Shown: positions 14,842 to 25,732 of the stretch, in pieces | How the letters are laid out: the number at the start of each line of letters is the position of its first letter | Position numbering within the stretch: position 1 is the stretch's first letter | Assembly: GCA_016714745.1 (NCBI GenBank) | Contig: JADKCG010000010.1 | Span: 1-64,000, forward strand | From: Elusimicrobiota bacterium | GTDB lineage: Bacteria; Elusimicrobiota; Elusimicrobia; FEN-1173 | DNA: 64,000 nt | Direction: 5' to 3' | Made by a program: the position numbers and the translations under genes | Notes under the pieces: model-generated | What the model was told of the DNA's origin: nothing | The model's database searches: none | The model's input: only the letters and a program-made list of their open reading frames with translations

Positions 14842-15981
14842 TCACTGTTTTTTTCCCGGAGCAACCAACATCGATTCTTTTTTAGCCCGCAGACCGGCCA
14901 AAAGTTTATCGTAGGCATCAACGAATAGTTTAATACCTTCGGTCTCTAGGGTATCGGTCACCCTACGTAAATCAATTTTGTGATTTTTTAGTTGTTCCAG
15001 CACTTCACGCGCTTTGTCCACTCCACTTTCTAAGGTGTCGGCCACGGTGCCATGGTCCAAGAAAGCCTCGAGCGTGGCCGGCGGAAGGGTGTTGACCGTG
15101 TTCACCCCAATCAGGGGATCGACATACATCAAGTCTGCATAGTGGGGGTTTTTTGTGCTGGTGCTGGCCCAGAGAGGACGTTGAGGACGAGCCCCCTTTT
15201 TTTTCAGGGGATCCCATGGGGGGCTCCCATAGGTTTTTTTGTAAAGCAAGTATGCCGCTTTAGCGTTTGAGACGGCGGTCTTGCCCAATATCTCCAAAAG
15301 CTGGTCTTTTTCCGTTGCGATTTTAGAGTATTGAATCTTTTCTTGGATCATTTTATCCACAGCCACATCGATCCGGCTCACAAAAAAACTGGCCACGCTT
15401 TCAACGGCTGGGGGGAGCCCCTCCGCAATTCGGGTTTCCATGGCGCGTTTGTGCGCTTCCAACACCTCGTGGTAACGCTCCACGGAAAAAATCAGCGTGA
15501 CGTTGATGGGAATGCCCTCCGCTAACGCTTTTTGAATGGCGGGAAGTCCTTCTTTTGTGGCAGGTATTTTCACCATAATGTTGGGACGGTCCACCAGTTT
15601 CCAAAGGCGTCGAGCTTCCGCCAACGTCCGCTCTGTGTCTCGGGCGAAGGCGGGAGACACTTCAATGGAGACAAAACCGTCCGTCCCCTTTGACTCCTCA
15701 TACACCCCTTGAAATTGGTCGGCCGCGTCACGCACGTCGTCGGCCGCCAGACCGTCAAAGATCTCCTCCATGCTTTTTTTTCCAACAAAAAGACGTCGAA
15801 GAGAGGCATCATAGGCCGTGCCATGGGAAAAGGCTTTTTCAAAGATGGCGGGGTTGGAGGTCATCCCCCGAAGGCCAAGCTCAATTAATTTTTTGAGTTC
15901 GCCGGACCGCAACATGTCCCGGTGGATATTGTCCAACCACACGCTTTGGCCATGAGCCAGTAATTCCTTTAATCGTGTCAT
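14842..15981 (-). CDS. tal: Transaldolase
   Basis: Transfers a dihydroxyacetone unit between sugar phosphates in the non-oxidative pentose-phosphate branch; 379 residues, the long form. SNPAIFEKAF, DGFVSIEVSP and NIMVKIPAT, which holds the Schiff-base Lys, plus VTLIFSVERY are typical. I moved the start from 16107 to the ATG at 15981, which has GGAG 8 nt upstream and begins MTRLKELLAHGQSVWLDNI as relatives do; the longer frame only overlaps tkt. gnd follows 10 nt later. Confidence 0.95.
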   Translation of the reverse strand: MTRLKELLAHGQSVWLDNIHRDMLRSGELKKLIELGLRGMTSNPAIFEKAFSHGTAYDASLRRLFVGKKSMEEIFDGLAADDVRDAADQFQGVYEESKGTDGFVSIEVSPAFARDTERTLAEARRLWKLVDRPNIMVKIPATKEGLPAIQKALAEGIPINVTLIFSVERYHEVLEAHKRAMETRIAEGLPPAVESVASFFVSRIDVAVDKMIQEKIQYSKIATEKDQLLEILGKTAVSNAKAAYLLYKKTYGSPPWDPLKKKGARPQRPLWASTSTKNPHYADLMYVDPLIGVNTVNTLPPATLEAFLDHGTVADTLESGVDKAREVLEQLKNHKIDLRRVTDTLETEGIKLFVDAYDKLLAGLRAKKESMLVAPGKKQ

Positions 15982-16045
15982 GTGAAAATCTCCGTTGTTG
16001 CCTATTTGTTTAAGCGATTTTGATTTAAGGGGCCCCGATGCAATT

Positions 16046-18070
16046 TTATTTCGCCCCGCCGCGCACCCGTGCAAGAGTTTTTCGTGCCGCGGCGACGACA
16101 GAGTCAACCGTAAAACCTAATTTCTCTTGGACAATTTCCCCAGGAGCGGAAGCGCCAAAGCGGTCCAACGTCACAAGTTCTCCGTAAGGGCCGCCAAATT
16201 TATGCCATCCAAAGGAAACCCCCGCTTCCACGACAACCCTCGCCATTGCCGCGGTGGGAATCACTGTTTCTTGATAAGACATCGATTGAGATTCAAAGAG
16301 ATCGACACTGGGGAGACTCACAACGGCGGCCTTGATCCCTTCTTTCGTCAATCGACCCCAGGCGGTTAAGGCCAGCGCTACTTCGGCCCCGGTGGCTATC
16401 AATAAAACGTCAATAGGGCCCTCTGGCGTCACCCGGTAACCACCCCGGAGGAGCCCCTCCGCCGAAGAAAAAATGGCCCTGTCCCAGGTCGGAAGTTTTT
16501 GACGTGAGAGGATCAGTGCGGTGGGCCCGTTTCGTCGCCGGAGCGCCGCTCGCCAAGCCTGGGCTGTTTCGTTTGCGTCGGCTGGACGAATCACGGAAAG
16601 GCCGGGAATACACCGAAGACTGGCCAAATGTTCCACCGGTTGATGGGTGGGCCCGTCTTCTCCCACCCCAATGCTGTCATGGGTAAAAACGTAAATGACG
16701 CCTAACTTCATTAAGGCCGCCAGACGCATGGGGGGCCGCATGTAGTCAGCGAAAGTTAAGAAAGTGGCTCCAAAGGGAATAATCGTTCCCGAAAGGGCCA
16801 TTCCGTTAAGCACAGCGCCCATGGCATGTTCCCGAATCCCGAAATGGAGGTTACGCCCAGAAGTGGACGCGCTGAAATCCCCTCCTCCTTCGATGTGGGT
16901 GTTGTTGGAGGGGGCCAGATCGGCGGATCCTCCCACCAAGGCGGGGAGAACCAGAGCCAACGCGTTGATTACTTTCCCTGAAGCTTGTCGCGTCGCTTGG
17001 GAATCGCCGGCTTTGAACACGGTCAATTTTGTCTCCCACCCTTCTTCCAAAGGTGATTTTTGGAGCGCATCCCATTGGGTGGCCAAATCGGGATAGGATT
17101 TTCGGTAGGCGGCAAACATTTCGTCCCATTTGGCCTGGGTGGCGTGTCCCCGCTCAACCGTTTTGGCCCAATGGGCCCGGGCCTCATCGGGGACAAAAAA
17201 TGTGGGGGTTTCCGGCCAGTGGAGATTCTTTTTGGCCAAGGCGGTTTCTTTGGGGCCCAACGGTGACCCATGGGCCTCGGCCGTGTCTTGTTTGTTGGGT
17301 GCGCCGAACCCAATGTGGGTCCGCGCGATGATGAGAGTGGGTTGATCCGAAACGGAGAGAGCCGTTTCAAAAACGGATTGAACGGCCGCCAGATCTTCCG
17401 GGTCAGGGAGTCGAAGAATTCTCCAACCAAAGGATTCAAAACGACGTCCCACGTCTTCCGAAAAGGCTAAATTTGTCGAACCCTCAATCGTGATGGCATT
17501 ATCCAAATAAACATACTTAAGTTGGCCGAGTTTCAGATGACCCGCCAAAGACGCCGCTTCGCTGGAGATCCCTTCCATCATGTCGCCATCGGAAACAAAA
17601 GCCCACACGTTGTGGTCGACGATCGTAAATCCAGGTCGGTTAAACCGCTCGGCCAGGAATCGTTCGGCGATGGCCATGCCCACGCCATTGGCGAACCCTT
17701 GGCCCAGGGGGCCCGTGGTCGTTTCGACACCCTCGGTGTGGCCCGCTTCAGGGTGGCCCGGGGTTTTGCTGTTCCATTGGCGGAAATTTTTTAGATCTTC
17801 CAGGGAAAGGTCATACCCGGTTAGATGCAATAGACCATAGAGCAACATGGAGGCGTGCCCGCAGGACAACACAAACCGATCGCGGTTCGTCCACTGAGGA
17901 TTTTTCGGGTTATGGTTGAGAAGGCGCGTCCAAAGCACATACCCCAACCCTGCAGCTTCCATGGGAGTGCCGGGATGTCCGGAATTGGCTTTCTCCACCG
18001 CGTCCACAGCAAGAAAGCGAAGGGTATTCACACACAAACGATCCATGTCCAACGTGAGGGAAGAATTCAT
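16046..18070 (-). CDS. tkt: Transketolase
   Basis: Thiamine-diphosphate enzyme moving two-carbon units between sugar phosphates, 674 residues, full length. ANSGHPGTPM, GPLGQGFANGVG, the ThDP-binding GDGDMMEG-like SDGDMMEGIS, EGSTNLAF and the pyrimidine-domain FGIREHAMG and HDSIGVGEDGPTHQP blocks are all present. It is the first gene of the carbon-metabolism cluster. No convincing ribosome-binding site precedes the ATG. A TATAAT lies at 18085-18090 on the minus strand without a good -35 partner. Confidence 0.96.
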   Translation of the reverse strand: MNSSLTLDMDRLCVNTLRFLAVDAVEKANSGHPGTPMEAAGLGYVLWTRLLNHNPKNPQWTNRDRFVLSCGHASMLLYGLLHLTGYDLSLEDLKNFRQWNSKTPGHPEAGHTEGVETTTGPLGQGFANGVGMAIAERFLAERFNRPGFTIVDHNVWAFVSDGDMMEGISSEAASLAGHLKLGQLKYVYLDNAITIEGSTNLAFSEDVGRRFESFGWRILRLPDPEDLAAVQSVFETALSVSDQPTLIIARTHIGFGAPNKQDTAEAHGSPLGPKETALAKKNLHWPETPTFFVPDEARAHWAKTVERGHATQAKWDEMFAAYRKSYPDLATQWDALQKSPLEEGWETKLTVFKAGDSQATRQASGKVINALALVLPALVGGSADLAPSNNTHIEGGGDFSASTSGRNLHFGIREHAMGAVLNGMALSGTIIPFGATFLTFADYMRPPMRLAALMKLGVIYVFTHDSIGVGEDGPTHQPVEHLASLRCIPGLSVIRPADANETAQAWRAALRRRNGPTALILSRQKLPTWDRAIFSSAEGLLRGGYRVTPEGPIDVLLIATGAEVALALTAWGRLTKEGIKAAVVSLPSVDLFESQSMSYQETVIPTAAMARVVVEAGVSFGWHKFGGPYGELVTLDRFGASAPGEIVQEKLGFTVDSVVAAARKTLARVRGGAK

Positions 18071-18201
18071 AGTTTAGAAGAGGAATTATACAAACAATTC
18101 AAATCTTTTGGGGGAGGTGGTTTTTCCTTAAAAACTTTCAGTGGGGCGCAAGGACCGGCCCCGTGCAGAGCGCGATCAAACAGAAAATTGTGAGTTAACC
18201 T

Positions 18202-18303
18202 GAAAATTTCAATTGTCTGACCATTTCCGTCCGGGAGGGCTGGAAAATTATGTTCCAGACCCTGTCGACGGTAGCCCTGTGCCAACCGGGGAATCCCGGT
18301 TAA
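18202..18303 (-). repeat. Dispersed ~100-bp element, copy 1
   Basis: Closely matches 52205-52304. The ~50-bp core (18253-18303) differs at about three positions and contains the hairpin AACCGGG-GAAT-CCCGGTT and GTCGACGGTAGCCC. In both places it sits directly at the 3' end of a minus-strand gene. Here it supplies the last ~16 codons of the histidine kinase. Confidence 0.8.
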
Positions 18304-20137
18304 CGAGAACGTTCATTTTTTTTACTTCTGGGGAAGAAACAGGGAGCGGCAGGGTGAAAAAGAATTGGCTCCCCTTGCCGGGTTCGGATTCGACCCAGAT
18401 TTTCCCTCCATGGGCTTCCACCGCCAGTTTACAGAAGGTGAGTCCCAGGCCGCTTCCGACCCGGTGGTTTAGCCGTTTGGCTTCGGCCTGGCTAAATTTA
18501 TCAAAGATGCGTTCCTTGAAATCTGGGGGAACGCCCTCTCCGGTGTCTTGGACGCTGACAATGAACGCATGGGCGACCATGTCCAACCGAACGTGAATGG
18601 AAATCTCGGTTCTGGCCGGAGTATGTTTCAATGCGTTGGTGAGGAGATTGGCCAGAACCCGGTGTACAAGATCTCGATCTGCCCAGGCTTTTGGCAAATG
18701 GTTGTCCACCTCCACTGAAATGACTTTGTTTTCTTTGGCGATCTGTATTTCAAGATCGTCAACGCATTGTCCAGCCAATTCCAACAACGAGAAATAGTCT
18801 GGGTGGATTTTTAATTGTCCCTCCTCCATCTTGGCCATGTCCAGAAGGTTTTGAATCAGACGGAGAAGCTCCCTCCCCGATTTCGCGCCCAACGTCAGCA
18901 ATTTCGTTGTGTCAGGCCCCAGCGAATTTCGATCCATTTGCAGGACACATTCGATGCTTCCCAGAGTGGCGGAGAGGGGATTTTTTAAATCATGAACGAT
19001 CATGTGGGTCAGGTCTCGCTTGGTCCGGTCTGTTGCCGAGAGAGAGAGGGCCATTTGGTTGACGGTCTCCGCCACGCGTTCAAGTTCATCGCCTGTTTTG
19101 ACTTCAATTCGTTTGGACAGGTCACCGCGGCCAATGCGTTGAAGTCCTTCCTGAAGAACATCCAAGGGTCGTAAGATCTTGGTGATAAGGGAAAGGCCTA
19201 AAAGCCAAAAAACAAGGCCCACCCCGGAAGCAATGATAAAAATCCTTTTACTCATTTGCCGAATGGGGGCCAACAGGTCTCGATAAGAACTTTCAACAAA
19301 AACACCCCACCCAACCCCAGGAACCCGATGGAACACCGCAAGGGTTTTTGCGGTTCGTGTCCCCTTTTCTTTTCGGCTGGGGTCGATGGCGTATCCATGG
19401 CCTCCCGACACGTCATTGATGAACACCCGGACCGGAGGGTGATCCGACCAATTCTCATTGGCCAACACACGAGAATGGTCCGGATGCGCCAACAGCTTTC
19501 CTTCTCCATCGACCACAAAGGGACGCAGAACCGGAGAGGCCGATTCGTCAACGAGAGTCCAGAGACTTTTCAGTCGAAGACGAGCGATGAGGGCTCCGCG
19601 CCCATGGCCGAAAGGGGTGGACAGAATCATGTGGGGGGCCTGGTCCTCCGCCGAGAAAAAAACAGGCCCTAGATAAGTTCGGCCCGCGGCGGCTTCTTCA
19701 AATTCTTTTTTCCCGCTACGCGAAAATGGATTTTTCCCCCACACCCAGCGTCCTTTCCGCTGATAGACCCGCGCTCTTCCTCGGCCTTGCCCATCGTAGG
19801 TCGCGACATCCACCATGTCTGGGGATCGCGCGACAAAACGCCGAAGCGAGGCCATCTCATTTTGATCGGAACGGCGTTGGTACCGTTGCTCCGCCGCCAG
19901 AGCTGAAAGAGCGCGCCGGGCGCCATCAATGTGACCGGCGATTTTTTCGGCAATCCGTCGAGAAAGTTCTTTCTCTTCGCGAACAGCGGCCTCCCGAAGT
20001 GATCGGTGAACGGTGGCATACACCCCGGCCGCCGTTGCCAGGGGCGGAACAATCAGGGCCAAAGTAAAAAAGGCGAGAAGACGCGAACGAATGCCGGGGG
20101 GTCTCATAAACAAGAACTTTTTTTTCTCCGTTATCAC
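18248..20137 (-). CDS. Membrane-bound sensor histidine kinase
   Basis: About 629 residues. A transmembrane helix (around 18-40) is followed by a periplasmic Cache-like sensor region, a second helix (about 300-325), HAMP, HisKA with the phospho-acceptor in IVHDLKNPLSATL (near residue 385) and an HATPase domain with N box LANLLTNALKH, QDTGEGVP and GSGLGLTFCK. The first codon is GTG at 20137, 9 nt after the preceding gene; ATG at 20107 is an alternative. No response regulator is adjacent. The natural C-terminus is probably near FFFTLPLPVSSPE: the last residues come from a dispersed repeat. The operon suggests a link with surface polysaccharide, but the signal is unknown. Confidence 0.9.
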   Translation of the reverse strand: MITEKKKFLFMRPPGIRSRLLAFFTLALIVPPLATAAGVYATVHRSLREAAVREEKELSRRIAEKIAGHIDGARRALSALAAEQRYQRRSDQNEMASLRRFVARSPDMVDVATYDGQGRGRARVYQRKGRWVWGKNPFSRSGKKEFEEAAAGRTYLGPVFFSAEDQAPHMILSTPFGHGRGALIARLRLKSLWTLVDESASPVLRPFVVDGEGKLLAHPDHSRVLANENWSDHPPVRVFINDVSGGHGYAIDPSRKEKGTRTAKTLAVFHRVPGVGWGVFVESSYRDLLAPIRQMSKRIFIIASGVGLVFWLLGLSLITKILRPLDVLQEGLQRIGRGDLSKRIEVKTGDELERVAETVNQMALSLSATDRTKRDLTHMIVHDLKNPLSATLGSIECVLQMDRNSLGPDTTKLLTLGAKSGRELLRLIQNLLDMAKMEEGQLKIHPDYFSLLELAGQCVDDLEIQIAKENKVISVEVDNHLPKAWADRDLVHRVLANLLTNALKHTPARTEISIHVRLDMVAHAFIVSVQDTGEGVPPDFKERIFDKFSQAEAKRLNHRVGSGLGLTFCKLAVEAHGGKIWVESEPGKGSQFFFTLPLPVSSPEVKKMNVLVNRDSPVGTGLPSTGSGT

Positions 20138-20146
20138 GAAGGAATT

Positions 20147-22453
20147 CTAGCGCAGGGCATGGCCGCCGTCAATGCCCGTCCCGTGGAGGGTGAGTCGTTC
20201 CTCAACGATGGAGAGGTTTTTGCGGGCTTCGGGGTGGTCGGGCTTTTTTTGAAGGAATTCTTTATACCGAACGACCGCGGACATGTCGTTGCCAAGCTGG
20301 GCGGCCATGTCAGCGGCCATCAAACGTGGAAGGGGATCTTCGGGAAATAAGACGATCAAGCGTTCCGCGCGAGTGTAGGCATCGTTCCAGCGTGAAGCAC
20401 GCGCGTCTTCGCGAATGGCAAAGAGGAGTTTTTTTCCTTCAATTATATTGGCGGGAAGGAGGGGTTCCACCCGTTGGATTCCGGCCCAGGCCTCCGCATG
20501 ATCGAGTTCTCGGGCCAACACCCCTTCATACACTTTCCCGGCCTCAGAAAACCTCTCCGCCTTTTCCAATCCCTCTGCTAAATGGAGACGGAAAAGAAGG
20601 TCTTCCGGGAAAATCTCCACCGCGCGTTCCAGGCATTCTATCCGTCTGGGATCAGCTTTGTTTTTTTTTGCAAACTGATTTTCCAATGCAAGAACGCTTT
20701 CTTTTCGAAGCGGGTTTAATAAGATCGCCATTCGAAGGTCCAGCTCAGATTCTTCTTCACGCTGAAGAATCCGTAGCGCTCTTGCCCGTGATTCGAACAA
20801 TTCATCGTAGCTGGGGTTGGAGTGAAGCGCGTCGGTGTAGCACTCAACGGCTTTTTCGGCATTGGCCTGAACCTCTTCTTGAAACCCCTGCGCACGAGCC
20901 GTTTCGGCTCGTCGTAAATAGAGATTCCCCAGTTCAAAGTTGATGTTGACGTCGTACCGTTTAAATTGTTTCGCTCGCAGAAACCCTTCTTCCCGCGCGA
21001 TCGTTCTTGTTGAGAGCGAGTTGGGATCCTTTAAAAAGGCCGCCTCGCCCAGGACGTTTTGGAGGAGGGTCTTAATTCCAAAAATACATATACCGATAAC
21101 AAACACAGCCCCGAGCCGTCTCAATAACGGGGGAAAAGGGCGAAACGTAAGGGTCTTTCCTGTGCACAGGCTGGCCCATTGTCCCCAGACCCAAAAAAAG
21201 AGGAACCCAGGAACAGCGAAAAAAAGGGATACGTTTCCCAGGGCGTTGTCGGCCGCCATTCCCCCCACCCCCGCCAAGAGGGCGGCCGCAAGAGATCTTT
21301 CGTCGGCGGAGAGTCGGTGGCGCGTTTTTAGGTGGGATACGGCTGTTAGGGTGCAGATCCAGAACAACAGGCCCAATCCGATCAGGCCGGTTTGGCTACC
21401 TATTTCAAGGAATAATTGGTGGGCGTTGTTGGCATGGGTGCGAAACGTGCGAAACAGGTCCAGTGGGATCAACCGTCCTTGGTAGTACGGAAAAAATAAC
21501 TCAAAAAGTCCCCAGCCTTTTCCCACCCAAGGAGATTCTGTCCACATGTCCCAGGCCGATCGCCAAATTAAAAGCCGTTGATGCCAGGAGGCATAAACCA
21601 CATTTCCGGTGATTCCGCGCCACAGGTCTAGCATGCGCGCCCACGGGACCGAGGACCCTAATGTGGAGGCCGGCCAAAAGAGGATAACGGAAAAAACGGC
21701 CCCGATCCAAATCGCTCCCCGTTTAAAAGTACGGGACAGGGTCTTCCAATCAAGACAAACATAAAGCGTTAGGGCGATCCCCGCTCCGATCCAAGAAGAG
21801 CGTGTCATGGTACAGGTCAGAGCGGCGGTGTAGATCACTCCCGTTGAAGCCCATCCCCACGCCTGGACCGTTGATGGTGCGATCAGAAATTGATGGAGGA
21901 GGAGAGGGAGGAGAAGCACCAAAACAGATGAAAGAAAGTTGGGGTTGCCATAGGTGGAGACGGGACGCCCCGCGAACGCATTGACACTCTTTCCCCATAA
22001 AGGGTCTATGCCGAAGTATTGGATGAGACCGTAGACCGCCGCAATCCCTCCCACCGCGATCATCACTTTTCGCAAAACAAGGGATTGTGGGCCTTTCGGA
22101 AATTGGGTGGAAATGAAAAAGGCACCCAAAGCATTGACCCAAAGGAATAAAATTCCTCTGACGCCCTCATGAAAAATCCCAGGTCGGAAAAATGGACCGT
22201 GCGTCCAAAACGAAATACCCAACGTGGCGAGGGCCCAAAATCCAAAAAGGATGAGAGGAAAATCGAGGGCGGTTCCAACGACAGACAAGGGGCGTGAACG
22301 CCAGAGGTGGACGCCCAACAATCCTCCAGCGACAAGAAGACCTGACTGCAGGAAGACGATTTGGATGCTATACGGGTTTTGAGTGAAATGGGTCAAAAAA
22401 ATAAGCGGTGCTAAAGCATGGATCCCAACGCAAAGAAAAAATAATACTTTCAC
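20147..22453 (-). CDS. Wzy/O-antigen-ligase-like membrane protein with TPR tail
   Basis: 768 residues. About a dozen hydrophobic helices occupy residues 1-440, with the Wzy_C-type segment PVSTYGNPNFLSSVLVLLLP, RSSWIGAG and the large periplasmic loop with HANNAHQLFLEIGSQTGLIG. The C-terminal ~320 residues are tetratricopeptide repeats. Family members polymerise or ligate glycans, or glycosylate pilins, at the periplasmic face. GTG start. It lies between its paralogue and the sensor kinase with gaps of about 10 nt, so the three are likely one operon. The substrate cannot be told. Confidence 0.88.
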   Translation of the reverse strand: MKVLFFLCVGIHALAPLIFLTHFTQNPYSIQIVFLQSGLLVAGGLLGVHLWRSRPLSVVGTALDFPLILFGFWALATLGISFWTHGPFFRPGIFHEGVRGILFLWVNALGAFFISTQFPKGPQSLVLRKVMIAVGGIAAVYGLIQYFGIDPLWGKSVNAFAGRPVSTYGNPNFLSSVLVLLLPLLLHQFLIAPSTVQAWGWASTGVIYTAALTCTMTRSSWIGAGIALTLYVCLDWKTLSRTFKRGAIWIGAVFSVILFWPASTLGSSVPWARMLDLWRGITGNVVYASWHQRLLIWRSAWDMWTESPWVGKGWGLFELFFPYYQGRLIPLDLFRTFRTHANNAHQLFLEIGSQTGLIGLGLLFWICTLTAVSHLKTRHRLSADERSLAAALLAGVGGMAADNALGNVSLFFAVPGFLFFWVWGQWASLCTGKTLTFRPFPPLLRRLGAVFVIGICIFGIKTLLQNVLGEAAFLKDPNSLSTRTIAREEGFLRAKQFKRYDVNINFELGNLYLRRAETARAQGFQEEVQANAEKAVECYTDALHSNPSYDELFESRARALRILQREEESELDLRMAILLNPLRKESVLALENQFAKKNKADPRRIECLERAVEIFPEDLLFRLHLAEGLEKAERFSEAGKVYEGVLARELDHAEAWAGIQRVEPLLPANIIEGKKLLFAIREDARASRWNDAYTRAERLIVLFPEDPLPRLMAADMAAQLGNDMSAVVRYKEFLQKKPDHPEARKNLSIVEERLTLHGTGIDGGHALR

Positions 22454-22461
22454 TCAACGGG

Positions 22462-25400
22462 TCATCCCGGCGAAAGCCGAGATCCAGGTGTTGTGTTGGC
22501 ATCGGGGGGAGGGGTGAATACTCTTTTGACATCTGCGTCTTCAGGGGCCCATCCCCGGAGTTTAAGCCAAAGTTCTTTGGCCTTATCAAATTCGCCTACC
22601 CGGCTGTAGAGTACCGCCAGAGATTTAGCGGGATCTACCCCAACGGTTTCTTCCAATTTGGATTCCTTGGCCAGTGTCAGTGCCTTCAAGTAATATTCTT
22701 CTGCTTTGGCGTATAAGGGCGACTCTTTTGGGAGTTTCGCGGGGTCTGGATATTTGTTGACCAACTGAACATAAAAGAGCCGGCCCAGATTACTGTATGT
22801 TTCAATATTTCTGTCGTAATAGATGCGATTAACGACATTGGAGGAATTAAAGACCAACGCTCCCAAATACGCTTCTTCCGCTTTGTCCATGTCCCCTCGA
22901 TTAAAGTGTACGTACGATTGGCGATAATAATTGGGAGGAAACACAGGATCCAAAGAATGATAAAGATCAAAATTTTTGAGAGCCAAGTTCCACTGTTCGT
23001 CTGCCTTGTCTTTTTCCCCGAGAGAGGTGTGCATTTCGCCCCTCTTCAGATGAACCAACCCCACTTGGTGGTGGGTCTGAACATAATTAGGCGCGAACGT
23101 TTTGACCCGACCGTAGGCGTTCAGGGCCTTTTCCCAGAGTTGAACGGCCTGCAGACGCAAGGTCTCCGCTTCATTTACAGCGCCTCTCTGACGTGTTTGG
23201 CGCGACGCCTCATAAACGGAGGATCCCCAATCATTGTGAACATTGCCAATGAAATAACCGGACATGGGGAACCCAGGGTTTAAGCGAAATGTTTTTTCAT
23301 AATGTTCCAGGGCCCCCCCGACACGATCGTATTCTTGTTTCATGTCGTCTGGAAACCCTGCCGCGTTGATTTTTTGATCCGATTCTGGTGAACGATTCCA
23401 AATCATTTGTTTTGAAAAAAAGATGGCCACATTGTGGCTCACATCGCCTAAAAAATAACCACGCCAAACGGAAGCGCCGACCCCCCACATCGATAGGGCC
23501 ACCACCGCCAAGGAGATTTGTATGAACGAGGGGCCAGGGCCTGGGAGAAACTCGAGGGGGCTTCGGATATTCTTAGGCTCTATCCGCCGGAGCAGGGTCC
23601 AAACGAAAAAGAAGATCAGTGCCGAGAAAACGCGGATCACATGCCCCGCATTCAACCCGTAAAGAAAGAGGCTCTTCAATTCAAAAAGTTCTCCCAGCGC
23701 GCACAAAGCGGCGGCAAAGAGAAAAGCCATACTTGAAATTCCGGGAGAATCCGCTGAGAGGCGCCGTTCCAACAATTCACCCAAGACGAGTAGGCAGGCT
23801 CCGACGAAAAGAACACCGGAAGGCCCCATCAGAGGTCTTAGATGTTCATCCGGAAAAAGAAAAAATCCCATCCAGAGCACGACCGTTGCCACCCGGGCCC
23901 CAAGGTCGGCCCGGCTCGATCGGTCCTGTTGTTCAGGCATGGGATGATGACGAACAAAGCTGGTCACAAGTGCAGGAAGAAAAAAAGAAAAAATGCCGGA
24001 GGAAACAAATCGGACAGAGACATCCATGAACCAATGAATCAGCGCCGCCCACCAGGCTCCCAGGTAGGCGAGGACTTTGTACACTTTGTCCTCAAAGGCG
24101 ATCTGGGGTGGAGGTCGGGGCCCTTCCTGGGTCAATCGGTTCAACAGTCGCAATCCCATTACGCTGACGCTGACAATGAGCCACAGAAAAATTCCAAATC
24201 CGATCATTCCTTCGTCGTACATCACTTCCAGATATTCATTTTCCGCGTGGTCTGTCTCCGTATTGGATCGTCCTTCTAAAAGGATGATTTCAGGCCGTCG
24301 AAACGCCGGATAGGCCCACTTAAAACTGCCGATGCCGGTCCCCCACAGCGGTTGAGTTCGAATCATATCCCAAGTGGCGATCCATGTGAAGACGCGAAAA
24401 TCAACGGATTGTTTGCGCTGTTGGGCGTAACGACGAACCACGGCAAAGCCCGTGACGGCAACAAAGATTGAAATGACCAACAATCCCACCGTTATTCGAC
24501 GCCCTTTTTTTCCGACCAAAACACCCCAGCCAAAAGGGCCGATGCGATCACCGCCGCCAAGAACCCGACCCAGGCTCCTTTTGTTTCAGTGGAATAAAGA
24601 TTTATGAAAGTCGCTCCTAAAAAAACCAACATTCCGCTGGCTGAAGCGGAAGGGCTCTTCCACCAAATCAAGCCCAAAACAGCCACAAGACATCCGATCA
24701 ATCCCAGGGTCACCCACAATTGGTTTTGGGCGGTGATGCCGCCAAAGGAGTTAGAAAAGAGTTTGTCCGTCAAAATCACCACAGGAACAAGCAGGGCTAT
24801 CAGGATGAAAGGACGAAATGTTTCCCCGCCGTTCCTAAAAAAGAGAGCGATCAGAATGGGTGTGATAATGACAAGAAAATTTCCATAAAAATTCGGATTT
24901 CCAAAACTGGAGAACACCCGGAGCCCAAAGGCTTGCCGCCAAATGAATGGATCCAACCCCACTTTCGTCATTCCAGGAGGAAAAAGCCGCCCATCAAAAT
25001 ATTGAACAAAACCATAAAATACCGTCACCGCAAATCCCGCGATCAACCACCTCATCAACCGCCGATGACGGTCCATCCCTCGGAATTCCGCAATCACAAT
25101 GAGGGCCATGAATGAATAAAAGACGCGCCGAGAAAATTCCTCTAGACTCCCGGCACGAAACGACGAATGGAAATAGGAAATCGTCCCACTGGCCAAAATG
25201 GCCAAAAATGGAGCCACCAGAGGAAGGTCCTTTTTGGCGAAAGGCCAGCGTTTTTGAAAGATAAGTTGGAGCGCCCAAAAAAGGATAACCATACCGCATC
25301 CAGCCTGAGCGAGAGTGATTTTGACCTGAGCAGAGTCGTAGGTTCGGAGGTAAAAAGAGATGCTGACAAGGAAGTAGGTGACCGGGAGAGAAAAAGCCAC

Positions 25401-25508
25401 CATGCGCGAAAAAAAATCACCAAGGACGGATGAGGAGATTGTCTTTAAAGGGAGGAAGGTCCCCCCCCCATCCCCGCCTGATTTATAATGCGTGAGAACC
25501 GATTTCAT
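22462..25508 (-). CDS. Wzy/O-antigen-ligase-like protein with TPR tail, paralogue (frameshifted)
   Basis: Two frames, 25508-24492 and 24519-22462, are halves of one protein of about 1,015 residues. The first half gives the N-terminal helices and FSSFGNPNFYGNFLVIITP; the second carries GTGIGSFKWAYPAFR, DHAENEYLEVMYDEGMIGFG, further helices and a TPR region. The break is an A7 run (T run 24505-24511 on the plus strand); one added A gives FWSEKKGRRITVGLL. Same architecture as the neighbour, so a tandem duplication is likely. Its last residues (TPGSRLSPG) come from a REP-like palindrome spanning the stop codon. Confidence 0.85.
22464..22483. repeat. REP-like palindrome at a stop codon
   Basis: ATCCCGGC-GAAA-GCCGAGAT forms a hairpin with a GAAA tetraloop and one mismatch. 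It resembles the widespread GTCATCCCGGCGAAAGCCG-type extragenic palindrome and overlaps the end of the first Wzy-like gene, 11 nt before the next start. Confidence 0.7.
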
Positions 25509-25534
25509 CGTGGTGTCATTTTTTTAAAAAAATC

Positions 25535-25607
25535 AGCCGAGGATCGGAATCGAACCGACAACCTGTCCCTTACGAAGGGACTGCTCTGCCAGTTGAGCTA
25601 CCTCGGC
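25535..25607 (-). tRNA. tRNA-Thr (CGT)
   Basis: Acceptor GCCGAGG/CCTCGGC, D-arm AGCTCAACTGGCAGAGC, anticodon stem GTCCC/GGGAC around TTCGTAA (anticodon CGT), T-arm TGTCGGTTCGATTCCGATC. No CCA is encoded, unlike the other three tRNA genes here. Confidence 0.94.
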
Positions 25608-25732
25608 AATGATGAAAAGCCCGTTTTTGCGCTCCTATTGAGGGCGGCGTGTCTCTTTCCTTTTTCAATTCAACTTTGGATCCTTGTTGCGAAACAATGC
25701 TATCTTTTCTGGAAACAACGGACAATACTGTT

